Positions 1 through 7,123 of a DNA stretch of 50,199 nucleotides are shown piece after piece. A program made the translations under genes and the position numbers. This DNA is from Burkholderia aenigmatica (GTDB lineage Bacteria; Pseudomonadota; Gammaproteobacteria; Burkholderiales; Burkholderiaceae): the NCBI RefSeq assembly GCF_902499175.1, contig NZ_CABVQC010000068.1:1-50199 (forward strand), given 5' to 3'. Each line of letters starts with the position of its first letter. Position 1 is the first letter of the stretch. Below the pieces are notes generated by a model. The model was not told where the DNA came from and ran no database searches. It saw nothing but the letters and a program-made list of their open reading frames with translations.

Positions 1-2
1 CG

Positions 3-554
3 GCGCCCGCCGGCCCGGGGCCGCGCGTGGCGGCGCTGCCGGGGCTCGGCTGGGGCGTGGCGCTGATGGTCGCGCTGGCCGCGGCGGCCGGGATGGCGCT
101 CACTGCACACCACGCCGAAACCGATCGCACGGTCGACGAACTCGTGGCGAGCCACGTGCGGGCGGGCCTGTCGGCGCGCGACATCGACGTGATCTCGACC
201 GACCGGCACACGGTGAAGCCGTGGTTCAACGGCCGGCTCGACTATGCACCGCCGGTCGAGGATCTCGCCGCGAGCGGCTTCGCGCTGGTCGGCGGCCGGC
301 TCGATTACGTCGGGCATCGCCGCGTCGCGGTGCTCGTGTACCGCTATCGGCAGCACGTGATCGACGTCTACGTGCGGCCGGCCGGCGAAGGCAACGCGCA
401 GGCGCCGTACGCAACCGTGTCGCAGGGCTACGCGCTCGACCGCTGGGACGCCGCGGGGATGACGTGGTGGGCCGTGACCGACGCCGAAGCGCCGGCACTG
501 ACCGCGTTCAGGATCGCGCTCGACGCGCGGCTCGCGGGGGCGCGCAGCGAATAG
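3..554 (+). CDS. Membrane-anchored anti-sigma-factor-like protein (5' truncated)
   Basis: The reading frame is open to the left edge of the window, so the true start lies upstream; only the C-terminal ~184 residues are present. What can be seen is one hydrophobic segment (starting about residue 14, rich in Ala/Val/Leu/Met) followed by a ~150-residue soluble region with no Cys pairs or catalytic motif. A cytoplasmic N-terminus, one membrane helix and a periplasmic domain of this size is the architecture of the transmembrane anti-sigma factors often encoded next to an ECF sigma factor, and the tail resembles those proteins in Burkholderia as I remember them. The sigma-factor partner would be off the left edge. 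It could equally be another single-pass membrane protein; the family call is tentative. Confidence 0.5.
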   Translation, partial: APAGPGPRVAALPGLGWGVALMVALAAAAGMALTAHHAETDRTVDELVASHVRAGLSARDIDVISTDRHTVKPWFNGRLDYAPPVEDLAASGFALVGGRLDYVGHRRVAVLVYRYRQHVIDVYVRPAGEGNAQAPYATVSQGYALDRWDAAGMTWWAVTDAEAPALTAFRIALDARLAGARSE

Positions 555-862
555 CGGCAGGGCTGGCGCCTGCATCGCCGCGGGGGCGAGACGCGCGGGC
601 ATGGGCACCTGCGTCGGGCGCGCCGGAAGGCGGGCAGCCGGTGCGGATCGCACCGGCAAACGATCCGACCCCGAACGTGAAACGACCGCTCGTCGGCCGT
701 TTCGGCGCCGCACGCAGCTCAAGTCGTTGAAAACACGGCCGAATCCGGCGGGAAATCGTCGATCGACCTTGCACATGCCCCGTATCCGGGTTAGAATCTT
801 CGGCTTCTCACTTGCCACACCGGTTCAGACGCCCGGGTGGCTTTAATCCATAAGGAGTGTGT
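555..862. other. Intergenic region before rpsF
   Basis: 308 bp without a convincing gene. It contains a short imperfect stem-loop (about 679-702, arms GAAACG/CGTTTC, no following T-run) that could end the upstream transcript, and the rpsF promoter at 769-797. Open frames here are GC-driven and lack a ribosome-binding site. Confidence 0.6.
769..797 (+). promoter_or_regulatory. Sigma-70 promoter of the rpsF operon
   Basis: TTGCAC (769-774) and TAGAAT (792-797) are separated by exactly 17 bp, matching the -35/-10 consensus at 4/6 and 5/6 positions. Predicted transcription start is near 804, giving a leader of about 60 nt to the rpsF ATG. It is the best sigma-70 match in this gap. Confidence 0.75.
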
Positions 863-1237
863 ATGCGTCATTACGAAATCGTATTCATCGTGCACCCCGA
901 TCAGAGCGAGCAAGTGCCCGCGATGATCGAGCGTTACAAGACCACGATCACGTCGCACGGCGGCCAGATCCACCGTGTCGAAGACTGGGGCCGTCGCCAG
1001 CTGGCCTACATGATCGAGAAACTCGCGAAGGCTCACTACGTCTGCATGAACATCGAGTGCGACCAGACGACGCTCGACGAACTCGAACACGCGTTCAAGT
1101 TCAACGACGCCGTGCTGCGTCACCTCATCGTCAAGATGAAGAAGGCCGAAACCGGCCCGTCGCCGATGATGAAGGAAGTTCAGCGCGAAGAAGCCAAGAA
1201 GGCGGCTGCAGCTCAGCCGACCGAAGCGCAGGCTTAA
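863..1237 (+). CDS. rpsF: 30S ribosomal protein S6
   Basis: The 124-residue protein starts MRHYEIVFIVHPDQ, the typical S6 N-terminus, and has the S6 fold sequence throughout with the usual charged Glu/Lys/Ala C-terminal tail (length of family 95-135). S6 binds 16S rRNA in the platform of the 30S subunit as a heterodimer with S18, encoded two genes downstream. The ATG at 863 is preceded by AAGGAG (852-857) at ideal spacing; a GTG at 857 in the same frame overlaps that ribosome-binding site and is unlikely. First gene of rpsF-priB-rpsR-rplI, a gene order conserved in proteobacteria. Confidence 0.97.
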   Translation: MRHYEIVFIVHPDQSEQVPAMIERYKTTITSHGGQIHRVEDWGRRQLAYMIEKLAKAHYVCMNIECDQTTLDELEHAFKFNDAVLRHLIVKMKKAETGPSPMMKEVQREEAKKAAAAQPTEAQA

Positions 1238-1277
1238 GTTCGTCGTTATTTAAGCCATCAAGGAGCGCGCCACTCAC

Positions 1278-1577
1278 GTGAACAGGTTGCAATTGAAGGC
1301 AAGCGTCGTCGAACGCGCACCGGTGCGATATACGCCGGCAGGTGTTCCGATCGCAAGCGCCACGTTGCATCACCGCACGGAAGTCGTCGAAGCAGGCATT
1401 CCCCGTCAGGTCGAAATGACGATCGAGGCGGTGGCGGCCGGTGAGGCGAGCGGCAAGCTGGAAAGCCGTGAAATGGGCGTCGAGACGCTGTTCACGGGCT
1501 TCCTGGCAAAGAAAAGCCGCAACGCGAGAACCTTGGTGTTTCACATCACAGCATTGCAGGACATTGGAAAGGACTGA
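1278..1577 (+). CDS. priB: Primosomal replication protein N (PriB)
   Basis: A 99-residue single-domain OB-fold protein, the size of PriB. PriB is a small single-stranded-DNA-binding dimer that, with PriA and DnaT, reloads DnaB at stalled replication forks. The start is GTG at 1278 (protein [10 protein letters not shown]), preceded by AAGGAG at about 1260 with somewhat long spacing. It sits between rpsF and rpsR and ends 2 bp before the rpsR ATG, so the two are probably translationally coupled. Its place upstream of rplI and dnaB puts a replication-restart factor in the same neighbourhood as the helicase it helps to load. Confidence 0.93.
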
Positions 1578-1579
1578 AC

Positions 1580-1855
1580 ATGGCCCGCCCCACTGGTAAG
1601 AAATTCGACAAGCGTCGTCAGCAACAAAACCCGCTCTTCAAGCGCAAGAAGTTCTGCCGCTTCACGGCAGCCGGCGTCGAGCAGATCGACTACAAGGACA
1701 CGGAAACGCTGAAGGACTTCATCGGCGAAAACGGCAAGATCACGCCGGCTCGTCTGACGGGTACGAAGGCGCACTATCAGCGTCAGCTGGACACGGCAAT
1801 CAAGCGTGCGCGTTTCCTCGCGCTGCTGCCGTACACCGATCAGCACAAGGCGTAA
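1580..1855 (+). CDS. rpsR: 30S ribosomal protein S18
   Basis: A 91-residue basic protein with the S18 core ([16 protein letters not shown] at about residue 27, then the RLTG and [18 protein letters not shown] segments that contact 16S rRNA and S6). S18 pairs with S6 in the small-subunit platform. It begins with a Lys/Arg/Gln-rich extension of about 25 residues, normal for the family. The ATG follows the priB stop by 2 bp, and rplI follows after 27 bp. Expression is from the rpsF promoter. Confidence 0.97.
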
Positions 1856-1882
1856 TCAGGCGACGCAATAAGGAGAATTCGA

Positions 1883-2335
1883 ATGCAAATCATTCTGTTG
1901 GAAAAAGTCGCCAATCTGGGCAACCTCGGCGATATCGTCAAGGTCAAGGACGGTTACGCTCGCAACTTCCTGATCCCGAACCGCAAGGCTCGCCGTGCAA
2001 CGAAGGAAGCGATCGCTGAATTCGAAGTTCGCCGCGCTGAACTCGAAAAGATCGCCGCTGAAAAGCTGGCAGCATCGCAGGCAGTCGGCGAGAAGCTGAA
2101 CGGCCAGTCGTTCGAAATCACGCAGAAGTCGGGCGTTGACGGCCGTCTGTTCGGCTCGGTCACGAACGGCGACGTCGCGGAACTGCTGAAGAAGGCAGGT
2201 TTCGAAGTCGAGAAGCTGCAAGTTCGCATGCCGGAAGGCCCGCTGAAGATGATCGGCGAGCACAGCGTCCAGGTCGCGCTGCACACGGACGTCGTCGTCG
2301 ACGTCACGATCAACGTGATCGGCGACCACGCGTAA
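1883..2335 (+). CDS. rplI: 50S ribosomal protein L9
   Basis: At 150 residues this is the standard length of bacterial L9. The N-terminal rRNA-binding domain carries the family signature (GNLGDIVKVKDGYARNFLIP at about residues 13-32), followed by the long connecting helix rich in Glu/Lys/Ala (about 40-75) and the C-terminal domain. L9 binds 23S rRNA at the base of the L1 stalk and influences frame maintenance. AAGGAG lies just upstream of the ATG (1870-1875). Last gene of the ribosomal operon; a strong intrinsic terminator follows 43 bp downstream. Confidence 0.97.
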   Translation: MQIILLEKVANLGNLGDIVKVKDGYARNFLIPNRKARRATKEAIAEFEVRRAELEKIAAEKLAASQAVGEKLNGQSFEITQKSGVDGRLFGSVTNGDVAELLKKAGFEVEKLQVRMPEGPLKMIGEHSVQVALHTDVVVDVTINVIGDHA

Positions 2336-2377
2336 GCGTACGCAAGCTTTCCGGGCGGCTTCCGCCGTCCGGACAAG

Positions 2378-2412
2378 GGCAGGCGCCCGGGAAACCGGGG
2401 CCTGCCTTTTTT
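2378..2412 (+). terminator. Intrinsic terminator of the rpsF-rplI operon
   Basis: GGCAGG (2378-2383) pairs with CCTGCC (2401-2406). The inner stem CCCGG/CCGGG extends it around a GAAA tetraloop with one bulged G. The hairpin is followed by TTTTTTA. It separates the ribosomal operon from dnaB. Confidence 0.9.
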
Positions 2413-2465
2413 ATTGCCCGCTCGCCGGCGACTGCCTCTCGCTGGCGTCGTCGTAGGTTATTCGC

Positions 2466-2471
2466 GATAAT
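2466..2471 (+). promoter_or_regulatory. -10 box of dnaB, predicting a leaderless mRNA
   Basis: GATAAT ends 8 nt before the dnaB ATG, so transcription would start at or within 1-2 nt of the A at 2480. No Shine-Dalgarno precedes the ATG (the bases are CCCAACCC) and no good -35 is visible. Confidence 0.5.
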
Positions 2472-2479
2472 CCCAACCC

Positions 2480-3862
2480 ATGAACGCGCCGCAAGATCCT
2501 CAAATCGAATCGCTGAAAGTCCCGCCGCACTCGGTCGAAGCCGAACAATCGGTGCTCGGCGGCCTGTTGCTCGACAACGCGGCCTGGGACCGGATTGCCG
2601 ACTTCCTGTCGCAGGGCGATTTCTACCGCTACGACCACCGGATCATCTACGAGCACATCGGCCGCCTGATCGCGTCGACGCGCCCGGCCGACGTCGTGAC
2701 CGTGTACGAAGCGCTGACCACGTCCGGCAAGGCCGATGACGTCGGCGGGCTCGCGTACCTGAACGCCCTCGCGCAGAACACGCCGAGCGCCGCGAACATC
2801 CGCCGCTATGCGGAAATCGTGCGCGACCGCGCGGTGCTGCGCCGGCTCGTGTCGGTCGCCGACGAAATCTCGGCCGATGCGTTCAACCCGCAGGGCAAGG
2901 AAGTCCGCCAGCTGCTCGACGAAGCCGAGTCGAAGGTGTTCTCGATCGCCGAAGATGGCGCGCGTGGCAACCAGGGCTTCCTCGAGATCGGCCCGCTGCT
3001 GACCCAGGTCGTCGAGCGCATCGACACGCTGTACCACACCGCGAACCCGAGCGACGTCACGGGCACGCCGACGGGCTTCGTCGACCTCGACAGGATGACG
3101 TCCGGGATGCATGGCGGCGAACTGATCATCGTCGCGGGGCGCCCATCGATGGGTAAGACGGCCTTCTCGATGAACATCGGCGAATACGTCGCGGTCGAGT
3201 ACGGGCTGCCGGTGGCGGTGTTCTCGATGGAAATGCCGGGCACCCAGCTCGTGATGCGTATGCTCGGCTCGATCGGCCGGCTCGACCAGCACCGGATGCG
3301 GACGGGCCGCCTGACGGACGAAGATTGGCCGAAGCTGACGCATGCGGTGCAGAAGATGAGCGAGGCGCAGCTTTTCATCGACGAAACGGGCGGCCTGAAC
3401 CCGATGGAATTGCGCTCGCGGGCGCGGCGTCTTGCGCGGCAATGCGGCAAGCTCGGCCTGATCATCGTCGACTACCTGCAGCTGATGTCGGGTTCGTCGC
3501 AGGGCGAGAACCGCGCGACGGAAATTTCGGAAATCTCGCGATCGCTGAAGAGCCTCGCGAAGGAACTCGACGTGCCGGTGATCGCGCTGTCGCAGCTGAA
3601 CCGCGGCCTCGAACAACGCCCGAACAAGCGCCCGGTGATGTCGGACTTGCGTGAATCTGGCGCAATCGAACAGGATGCGGACGTGATCCTGTTCATTTAC
3701 CGTGACGAAGTTTACAACCCGGACAGCCCCGACAAGGGCACGGCCGAGATCATCATCGGCAAGCAGCGTAACGGTCCGATCGGGCCCGTTCGACTCACGT
3801 TCCTGGGGCAATACACGAAGTTCGACAACTTTGCAGGGGCGCAGACCTTCTACGGCGAGTAA
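2480..3862 (+). CDS. dnaB: Replicative DNA helicase DnaB
   Basis: A 460-residue protein, the usual length. The N-terminal scaffold/primase-interaction domain (about residues 15-120) is followed by a linker and the RecA-like motor. The Walker A loop is GRPSMGKT at 220-227, Walker B is IIVDYLQLM at 328-336, and an arginine-finger region follows. DnaB is the hexameric 5'-3' helicase that unwinds the replication fork and binds primase and the clamp loader, whose tau/gamma subunit gene (dnaX) is at the other end of this window. It lies downstream of the rplI terminator and has its own -10 box immediately before the ATG. No intein is present; the motor motifs are uninterrupted. Confidence 0.97.
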   Translation: MNAPQDPQIESLKVPPHSVEAEQSVLGGLLLDNAAWDRIADFLSQGDFYRYDHRIIYEHIGRLIASTRPADVVTVYEALTTSGKADDVGGLAYLNALAQNTPSAANIRRYAEIVRDRAVLRRLVSVADEISADAFNPQGKEVRQLLDEAESKVFSIAEDGARGNQGFLEIGPLLTQVVERIDTLYHTANPSDVTGTPTGFVDLDRMTSGMHGGELIIVAGRPSMGKTAFSMNIGEYVAVEYGLPVAVFSMEMPGTQLVMRMLGSIGRLDQHRMRTGRLTDEDWPKLTHAVQKMSEAQLFIDETGGLNPMELRSRARRLARQCGKLGLIIVDYLQLMSGSSQGENRATEISEISRSLKSLAKELDVPVIALSQLNRGLEQRPNKRPVMSDLRESGAIEQDADVILFIYRDEVYNPDSPDKGTAEIIIGKQRNGPIGPVRLTFLGQYTKFDNFAGAQTFYGE

Positions 3863-3949
3863 CGCCGGTTTGTAAAGCCCTAAATCGCCAAACGTTGTAT
3901 CCAATCCCGGCGCGCGCATGTGCGCGCGTCGCGTCGCGACCGAAAACGG

Positions 3950-3955
3950 TACAAT
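3950..3955 (+). promoter_or_regulatory. -10 box upstream of the DUF47/pit pair
   Basis: TACAAT (5/6 to consensus) lies 46 bp before the ATG at 4002. No clear -35 is visible 17 bp upstream. The spacing and position between dnaB and the next gene make it the likely promoter of the phosphate-transport pair. Confidence 0.5.
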
Positions 3956-4001
3956 GTCGCCCGTTTTCGTGACAGTAGTTTGACAATCTCTCAGGAATCC
4001 C

Positions 4002-4628
4002 ATGTTCGGTCGATTCATGCCCACCGAGGGCAAGTTCTTTGAACTTTTCAATGCGCACGCGAAGTACATCGTTTCCGGTGGCCGCGAGCTCGAACTGCTG
4101 ATCGACAATCTCGCCAACGCCGAGATTCACAAGCAAAACGTGCAGACGGCCGAAAAGGCCGCAGACAAGCTCACGCACGAAACGATCGATCTGTTGCACA
4201 AGACCTTCATCACGCCGCTCGATCGCGACGAGATCCACAAGTTGATCACGACGATGGACGACATCCTCGACCTGATGGAGGACGTCGCGACGGCCGTGTC
4301 GCTGTACGACGTGCGTGCCGTCACGTCCGAAGCGAGCCAGCTCGCGCACATCGTCACGCAGTCGGCGCAGCACGTGCAGCAGGCCGTCGGCATGCTGTCC
4401 GACATGAAGCAGTCGGCGCAGATCCTCAAGGCGTGCGAGGAGATCGACCGCTGGGAGTCGGAGGCCGATCGGGTGCTGCGCGCGGCAATGTCGAAGCTGT
4501 TCCGCGAGGAAGACGACGTGAAGACGCTCATCAAGCTGAAGGCGATCTACGAGCTGCTCGAAGAGATCACCGACAAGTGCGAGGACGTCGCGAACATCAT
4601 CGAAGGCATCGTGCTGGAAAACGCCTGA
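4002..4628 (+). CDS. DUF47 (PhoU-like) phosphate transport regulator
   Basis: A 208-residue, almost wholly alpha-helical, acidic protein without membrane segments. It matches the DUF47/TIGR00153 family, which is PhoU-like and usually encoded directly before a PiT phosphate permease. That is the case here, with a 10-bp gap to pit. Family members are thought to modulate the adjacent low-affinity phosphate transporter, possibly through bound metal ions; the repeated Glu/Asp helices (for example around residues 85-100 and 165-205) fit this. The ATG has AGGAA about 6 nt upstream. The molecular role in this organism is inferred from context. Confidence 0.9.
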   Translation: MFGRFMPTEGKFFELFNAHAKYIVSGGRELELLIDNLANAEIHKQNVQTAEKAADKLTHETIDLLHKTFITPLDRDEIHKLITTMDDILDLMEDVATAVSLYDVRAVTSEASQLAHIVTQSAQHVQQAVGMLSDMKQSAQILKACEEIDRWESEADRVLRAAMSKLFREEDDVKTLIKLKAIYELLEEITDKCEDVANIIEGIVLENA

Positions 4629-4638
4629 GCGGATCACG

Positions 4639-5649
4639 ATGCATTCGATACAACTCGCCCTCTGGATGGTCGCGACGCTGGTGCTCGTCGCGCTCGTATT
4701 CGACTTCATGAACGGCTTTCACGACGCGGCGAACTCGATCGCCACCGTCGTGTCCACCGGGGTGCTGAAACCCCAGCAGGCCGTCGTGTTCGCGGCGGCG
4801 TTCAACGTCATCGCGTATTTCATCTTTCACCTGAAAGTCGCGCAAACCGTCGGTAAAGGCACGATCGACCCCGAGATCGTCGACCACTACGTCGTGTTCG
4901 GTGCGCTGGTCGGTGCGATCGGCTGGAACGTGATCACGTGGTACTACGGGATTCCGTCGAGCTCGTCGCATGCGCTGATCGGCGGCCTGGTCGGCGCAGC
5001 GCTCGCGAAGTCCGGCTGGAGTTCGCTGAACATCGACGGGCTGCTGAAGACCATCGCGTTCATCTTCATTTCGCCGCTGCTCGGCTTCATCCTCGGCTCG
5101 CTGTTCATGCTCGGCGTGTCGTGGCTGTATTTCCGTACCGCGCCCAGCAAGGTCGACCGGCGCTTCCGCCGGCTGCAACTGCTGTCGGCCGGGCTGTACA
5201 GCCTCGGCCACGGCGGCAACGACGCGCAGAAGACGATCGGCATCATCTGGATGCTGCTGATCGCGTCGGGCTATGCGTCGGCGACGTCCGATGCGCCGCC
5301 TGCGTGGGTGATCGGCGCGTGCTACCTGTCGATGGGCCTCGGCACGCTGTTCGGCGGCTGGCGCATCGTGCGCACGATGGGCCAGAAGATCACGAAGCTC
5401 AAGCCGGTCGGCGGGTTCTGCGCGGAAAGCGGCGGGGCGATCACGCTGTTCATCGCGTCGTTCCTCGGCATTCCGGTCTCGACCACGCATACGATTACCG
5501 GCGCGATCGTCGGTGTCGGCGCGACGCAGAAGCTGTCGGCCGTGCGCTGGGGTGTCGCCGGCAACATCGTGTGGGCGTGGGTGCTGACGCTGCCGGCGGC
5601 CGCGCTGTTTGCGGCCGGCGGATGGTGGCTCGGCCACCAGATCTTCTGA
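4639..5649 (+). CDS. pit: Low-affinity inorganic phosphate transporter (PiT family)
   Basis: A 336-residue polytopic inner-membrane protein with about ten hydrophobic segments. It carries both PiT signature repeats: GFHDAANSIA near residue 28 and GGNDAQKTIG near residue 193. PiT carriers take up phosphate as a metal-phosphate complex with protons. At 336 residues it belongs to the short bacterial subgroup, lacking the large cytoplasmic loop of E. coli PitA (~500 residues). It is co-transcribed with the DUF47 gene 10 bp upstream and followed by a bidirectional terminator. Confidence 0.93.
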   Translation: MHSIQLALWMVATLVLVALVFDFMNGFHDAANSIATVVSTGVLKPQQAVVFAAAFNVIAYFIFHLKVAQTVGKGTIDPEIVDHYVVFGALVGAIGWNVITWYYGIPSSSSHALIGGLVGAALAKSGWSSLNIDGLLKTIAFIFISPLLGFILGSLFMLGVSWLYFRTAPSKVDRRFRRLQLLSAGLYSLGHGGNDAQKTIGIIWMLLIASGYASATSDAPPAWVIGACYLSMGLGTLFGGWRIVRTMGQKITKLKPVGGFCAESGGAITLFIASFLGIPVSTTHTITGAIVGVGATQKLSAVRWGVAGNIVWAWVLTLPAAALFAAGGWWLGHQIF

Positions 5650-5674
5650 TCGCCGACGCTGACGGATCGACATG

Positions 5675-5713
5675 AAATGCGCCGCAAGCCGAAAGGCTGC
5701 GGCGCATTTTCTT
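5675..5713. terminator. Bidirectional terminator between pit and the NlpC/P60 gene
   Basis: A 15-bp stem (GCGCCGC.AGCC / GGCTGCGGCGC with one bulged A and a GAAA loop) is flanked by AAAT on the left and ATTTTCTTTT on the right. It can end transcripts from both convergent genes. Confidence 0.85.
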
Positions 5714-5788
5714 TTGGAACTGGGTATTCGTGGCGGACGATGAGCGACGGATGCGGGCCGAGGTGGCCGGCGTGGCTGGCGAAGCGGG

Positions 5789-6883
5789 TCAGTAACTTCC
5801 GTTCGCGAACCGTGCAATCGGATCGTCTGCGGTGGCGGTGCGCGGGCTGGCGGGGGCGGATTGCGTCGACGCGCGCAATACCTGGACAGGGGCGGGCTCG
5901 GCGCTGCGCGGTGACGTCGCTGCGACGGCGGGCGGCGGTTCCGCATCGAATGCGGCGGCCTGGGCAGCCGTCAGGGCCGTCGTCGGAATCCGTGTGCCAA
6001 CCTCGGCTGGGCCGACCGGCGCGGTATTCGCCGCCACGGCGGCGGTGCCCGTGCCGTCATTCACGGACGTTGCCTGCTGTTGAGCGGCCTGCATGCGCGG
6101 CGGCGGCGGTTCATACGGGTCGGCCGACGCGGCTGTGGGGGCAACCGCTGCGGTCGATGCGACCTGCGTGGCCGGCATGACTGGTGCGGGTGCCTGGGTC
6201 GCGGCAGGTTGAGGCGGCGCATAGGCTGGCTGTCGCGGCGCGGCGGCAGTCACGACCACCGGGGCAGGTGCGACCGCCGGCGCGCTGCGCGGCTCGTCAC
6301 GCTTCGCCTCGTAGGTCGGCGCATCGAACGGCGTAGGTGCCCCGCGCGGCGGCGCGACGCGGCGAATGCCGTCGAATCGCTTGGCCCAGTATGGGTTCGT
6401 CAAGTAGTCGAGCCGTACGGTACCGCCCGTCGACGGCGCGTTGACGAAGCGCAGCTTGCCGACATAGATGCCGACGTGCGAATGCGGCCGTCCGGTCGTA
6501 TTGAAGAAGATCAGGTCGCCTGGTGCGACCTGGTCGGGATCGATCGACACGCCGCGGCCGCTCATGTCGGCGGTCGTGCGCGGCAGGTTCACGTCGGCCG
6601 CACGGCCGATCACGTAGCGCACGAGCCCGCTGCAGTCGAAGCCGCTTGTCGGCGTGTTGCCGCCCCAGCGATACGGGACACCGACGAGGCTCATCGCCTG
6701 GATCGAGATTTCTTCCTGGCCGACGCTGTGATCGACGAACTTCGGGAAGTTGGCGGGGGCGGGGAATGCGCGCGGCGTCGTGATCTTCATGCCCGAGGCG
6801 GGGCGCGATGCCGACTGCGGCGGCACGCTGGAGCAGGCCGCAAGCAGTGAAACGACAGCAACGGGAACCCAGATTCGAAGCAT
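5789..6883 (-). CDS. NlpC/P60 family cell-wall endopeptidase lipoprotein
   Basis: A 364-residue exported lipoprotein. The N-terminal signal ends in a lipobox (LLAAC, lipidated Cys17). The NlpC/P60 domain spans about residues 57-175. Its catalytic Cys84 is in DCSG and the His is in HSHVGIY (134-136), as in D-Glu-gamma-meso-DAP endopeptidases that cut peptidoglycan stem peptides. The last ~180 residues are a Pro/Ala-rich low-complexity tail without recognisable domain, roughly doubling the usual size. It is flanked by terminators on both sides, so it is monocistronic. Cell-wall remodelling is established for the family; the specific bond cut here is inferred. Confidence 0.9.
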   Translation of the reverse strand: MLRIWVPVAVVSLLAACSSVPPQSASRPASGMKITTPRAFPAPANFPKFVDHSVGQEEISIQAMSLVGVPYRWGGNTPTSGFDCSGLVRYVIGRAADVNLPRTTADMSGRGVSIDPDQVAPGDLIFFNTTGRPHSHVGIYVGKLRFVNAPSTGGTVRLDYLTNPYWAKRFDGIRRVAPPRGAPTPFDAPTYEAKRDEPRSAPAVAPAPVVVTAAAPRQPAYAPPQPAATQAPAPVMPATQVASTAAVAPTAASADPYEPPPPRMQAAQQQATSVNDGTGTAAVAANTAPVGPAEVGTRIPTTALTAAQAAAFDAEPPPAVAATSPRSAEPAPVQVLRASTQSAPASPRTATADDPIARFANGSY

Positions 6884-7050
6884 GGCAAGGCGGGCGAGCG
6901 CGACACGCTCGCGAATCGTATGACAACAGACAGACCCGATGGTAGACGCTCCGGCGGGGCTTAAGCAACCATTCTTGAGAATTTACTTGAAGTTTCGCGC
7001 GTAAACCGGGGTGTTGCGTGACGATGTATGACTTGTGATTTCGACCCCAA

Positions 7051-7081
7051 ATAAAAACGGCGCTCCGGAAACGGAGCGCCG
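7051..7081 (-). terminator. Intrinsic terminator of phoH
   Basis: A 10-bp perfect stem (CGGCGCTCCG/CGGAGCGCCG) closes a 4-nt loop. Read on the minus strand it is followed by TTTTTAT. It lies 43 bp beyond the phoH stop. Confidence 0.88.
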
Positions 7082-7123
7082 CGAGGCGTCGGGTGCCGGC
7101 CGACGGGCCGGCTCAACGCGTGA

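Noticed and set aside
2411..4117. Long open frame on the minus strand opposite dnaB
   Set aside because: It is antisense to a fully motif-bearing helicase gene. Its composition (Arg/His/Val/Asp-rich) is that of a GC-rich shadow frame, with no domain and no ribosome-binding site.
5950..6300. Repeat-like Pro/Ala coding stretches as a DNA repeat array
   Set aside because: The periodicity is loose and follows codon bias in a low-complexity protein tail (as also in dnaX and the helix-hairpin-helix gene). There is no true tandem DNA repeat.
6950..7000. CTTAAG/CTTGAG/CTTGAA series upstream of the NlpC/P60 gene as PmrA boxes
   Set aside because: Spacings do not fit YTTAAK-N5-YTTAAK and only one hexamer is intact.
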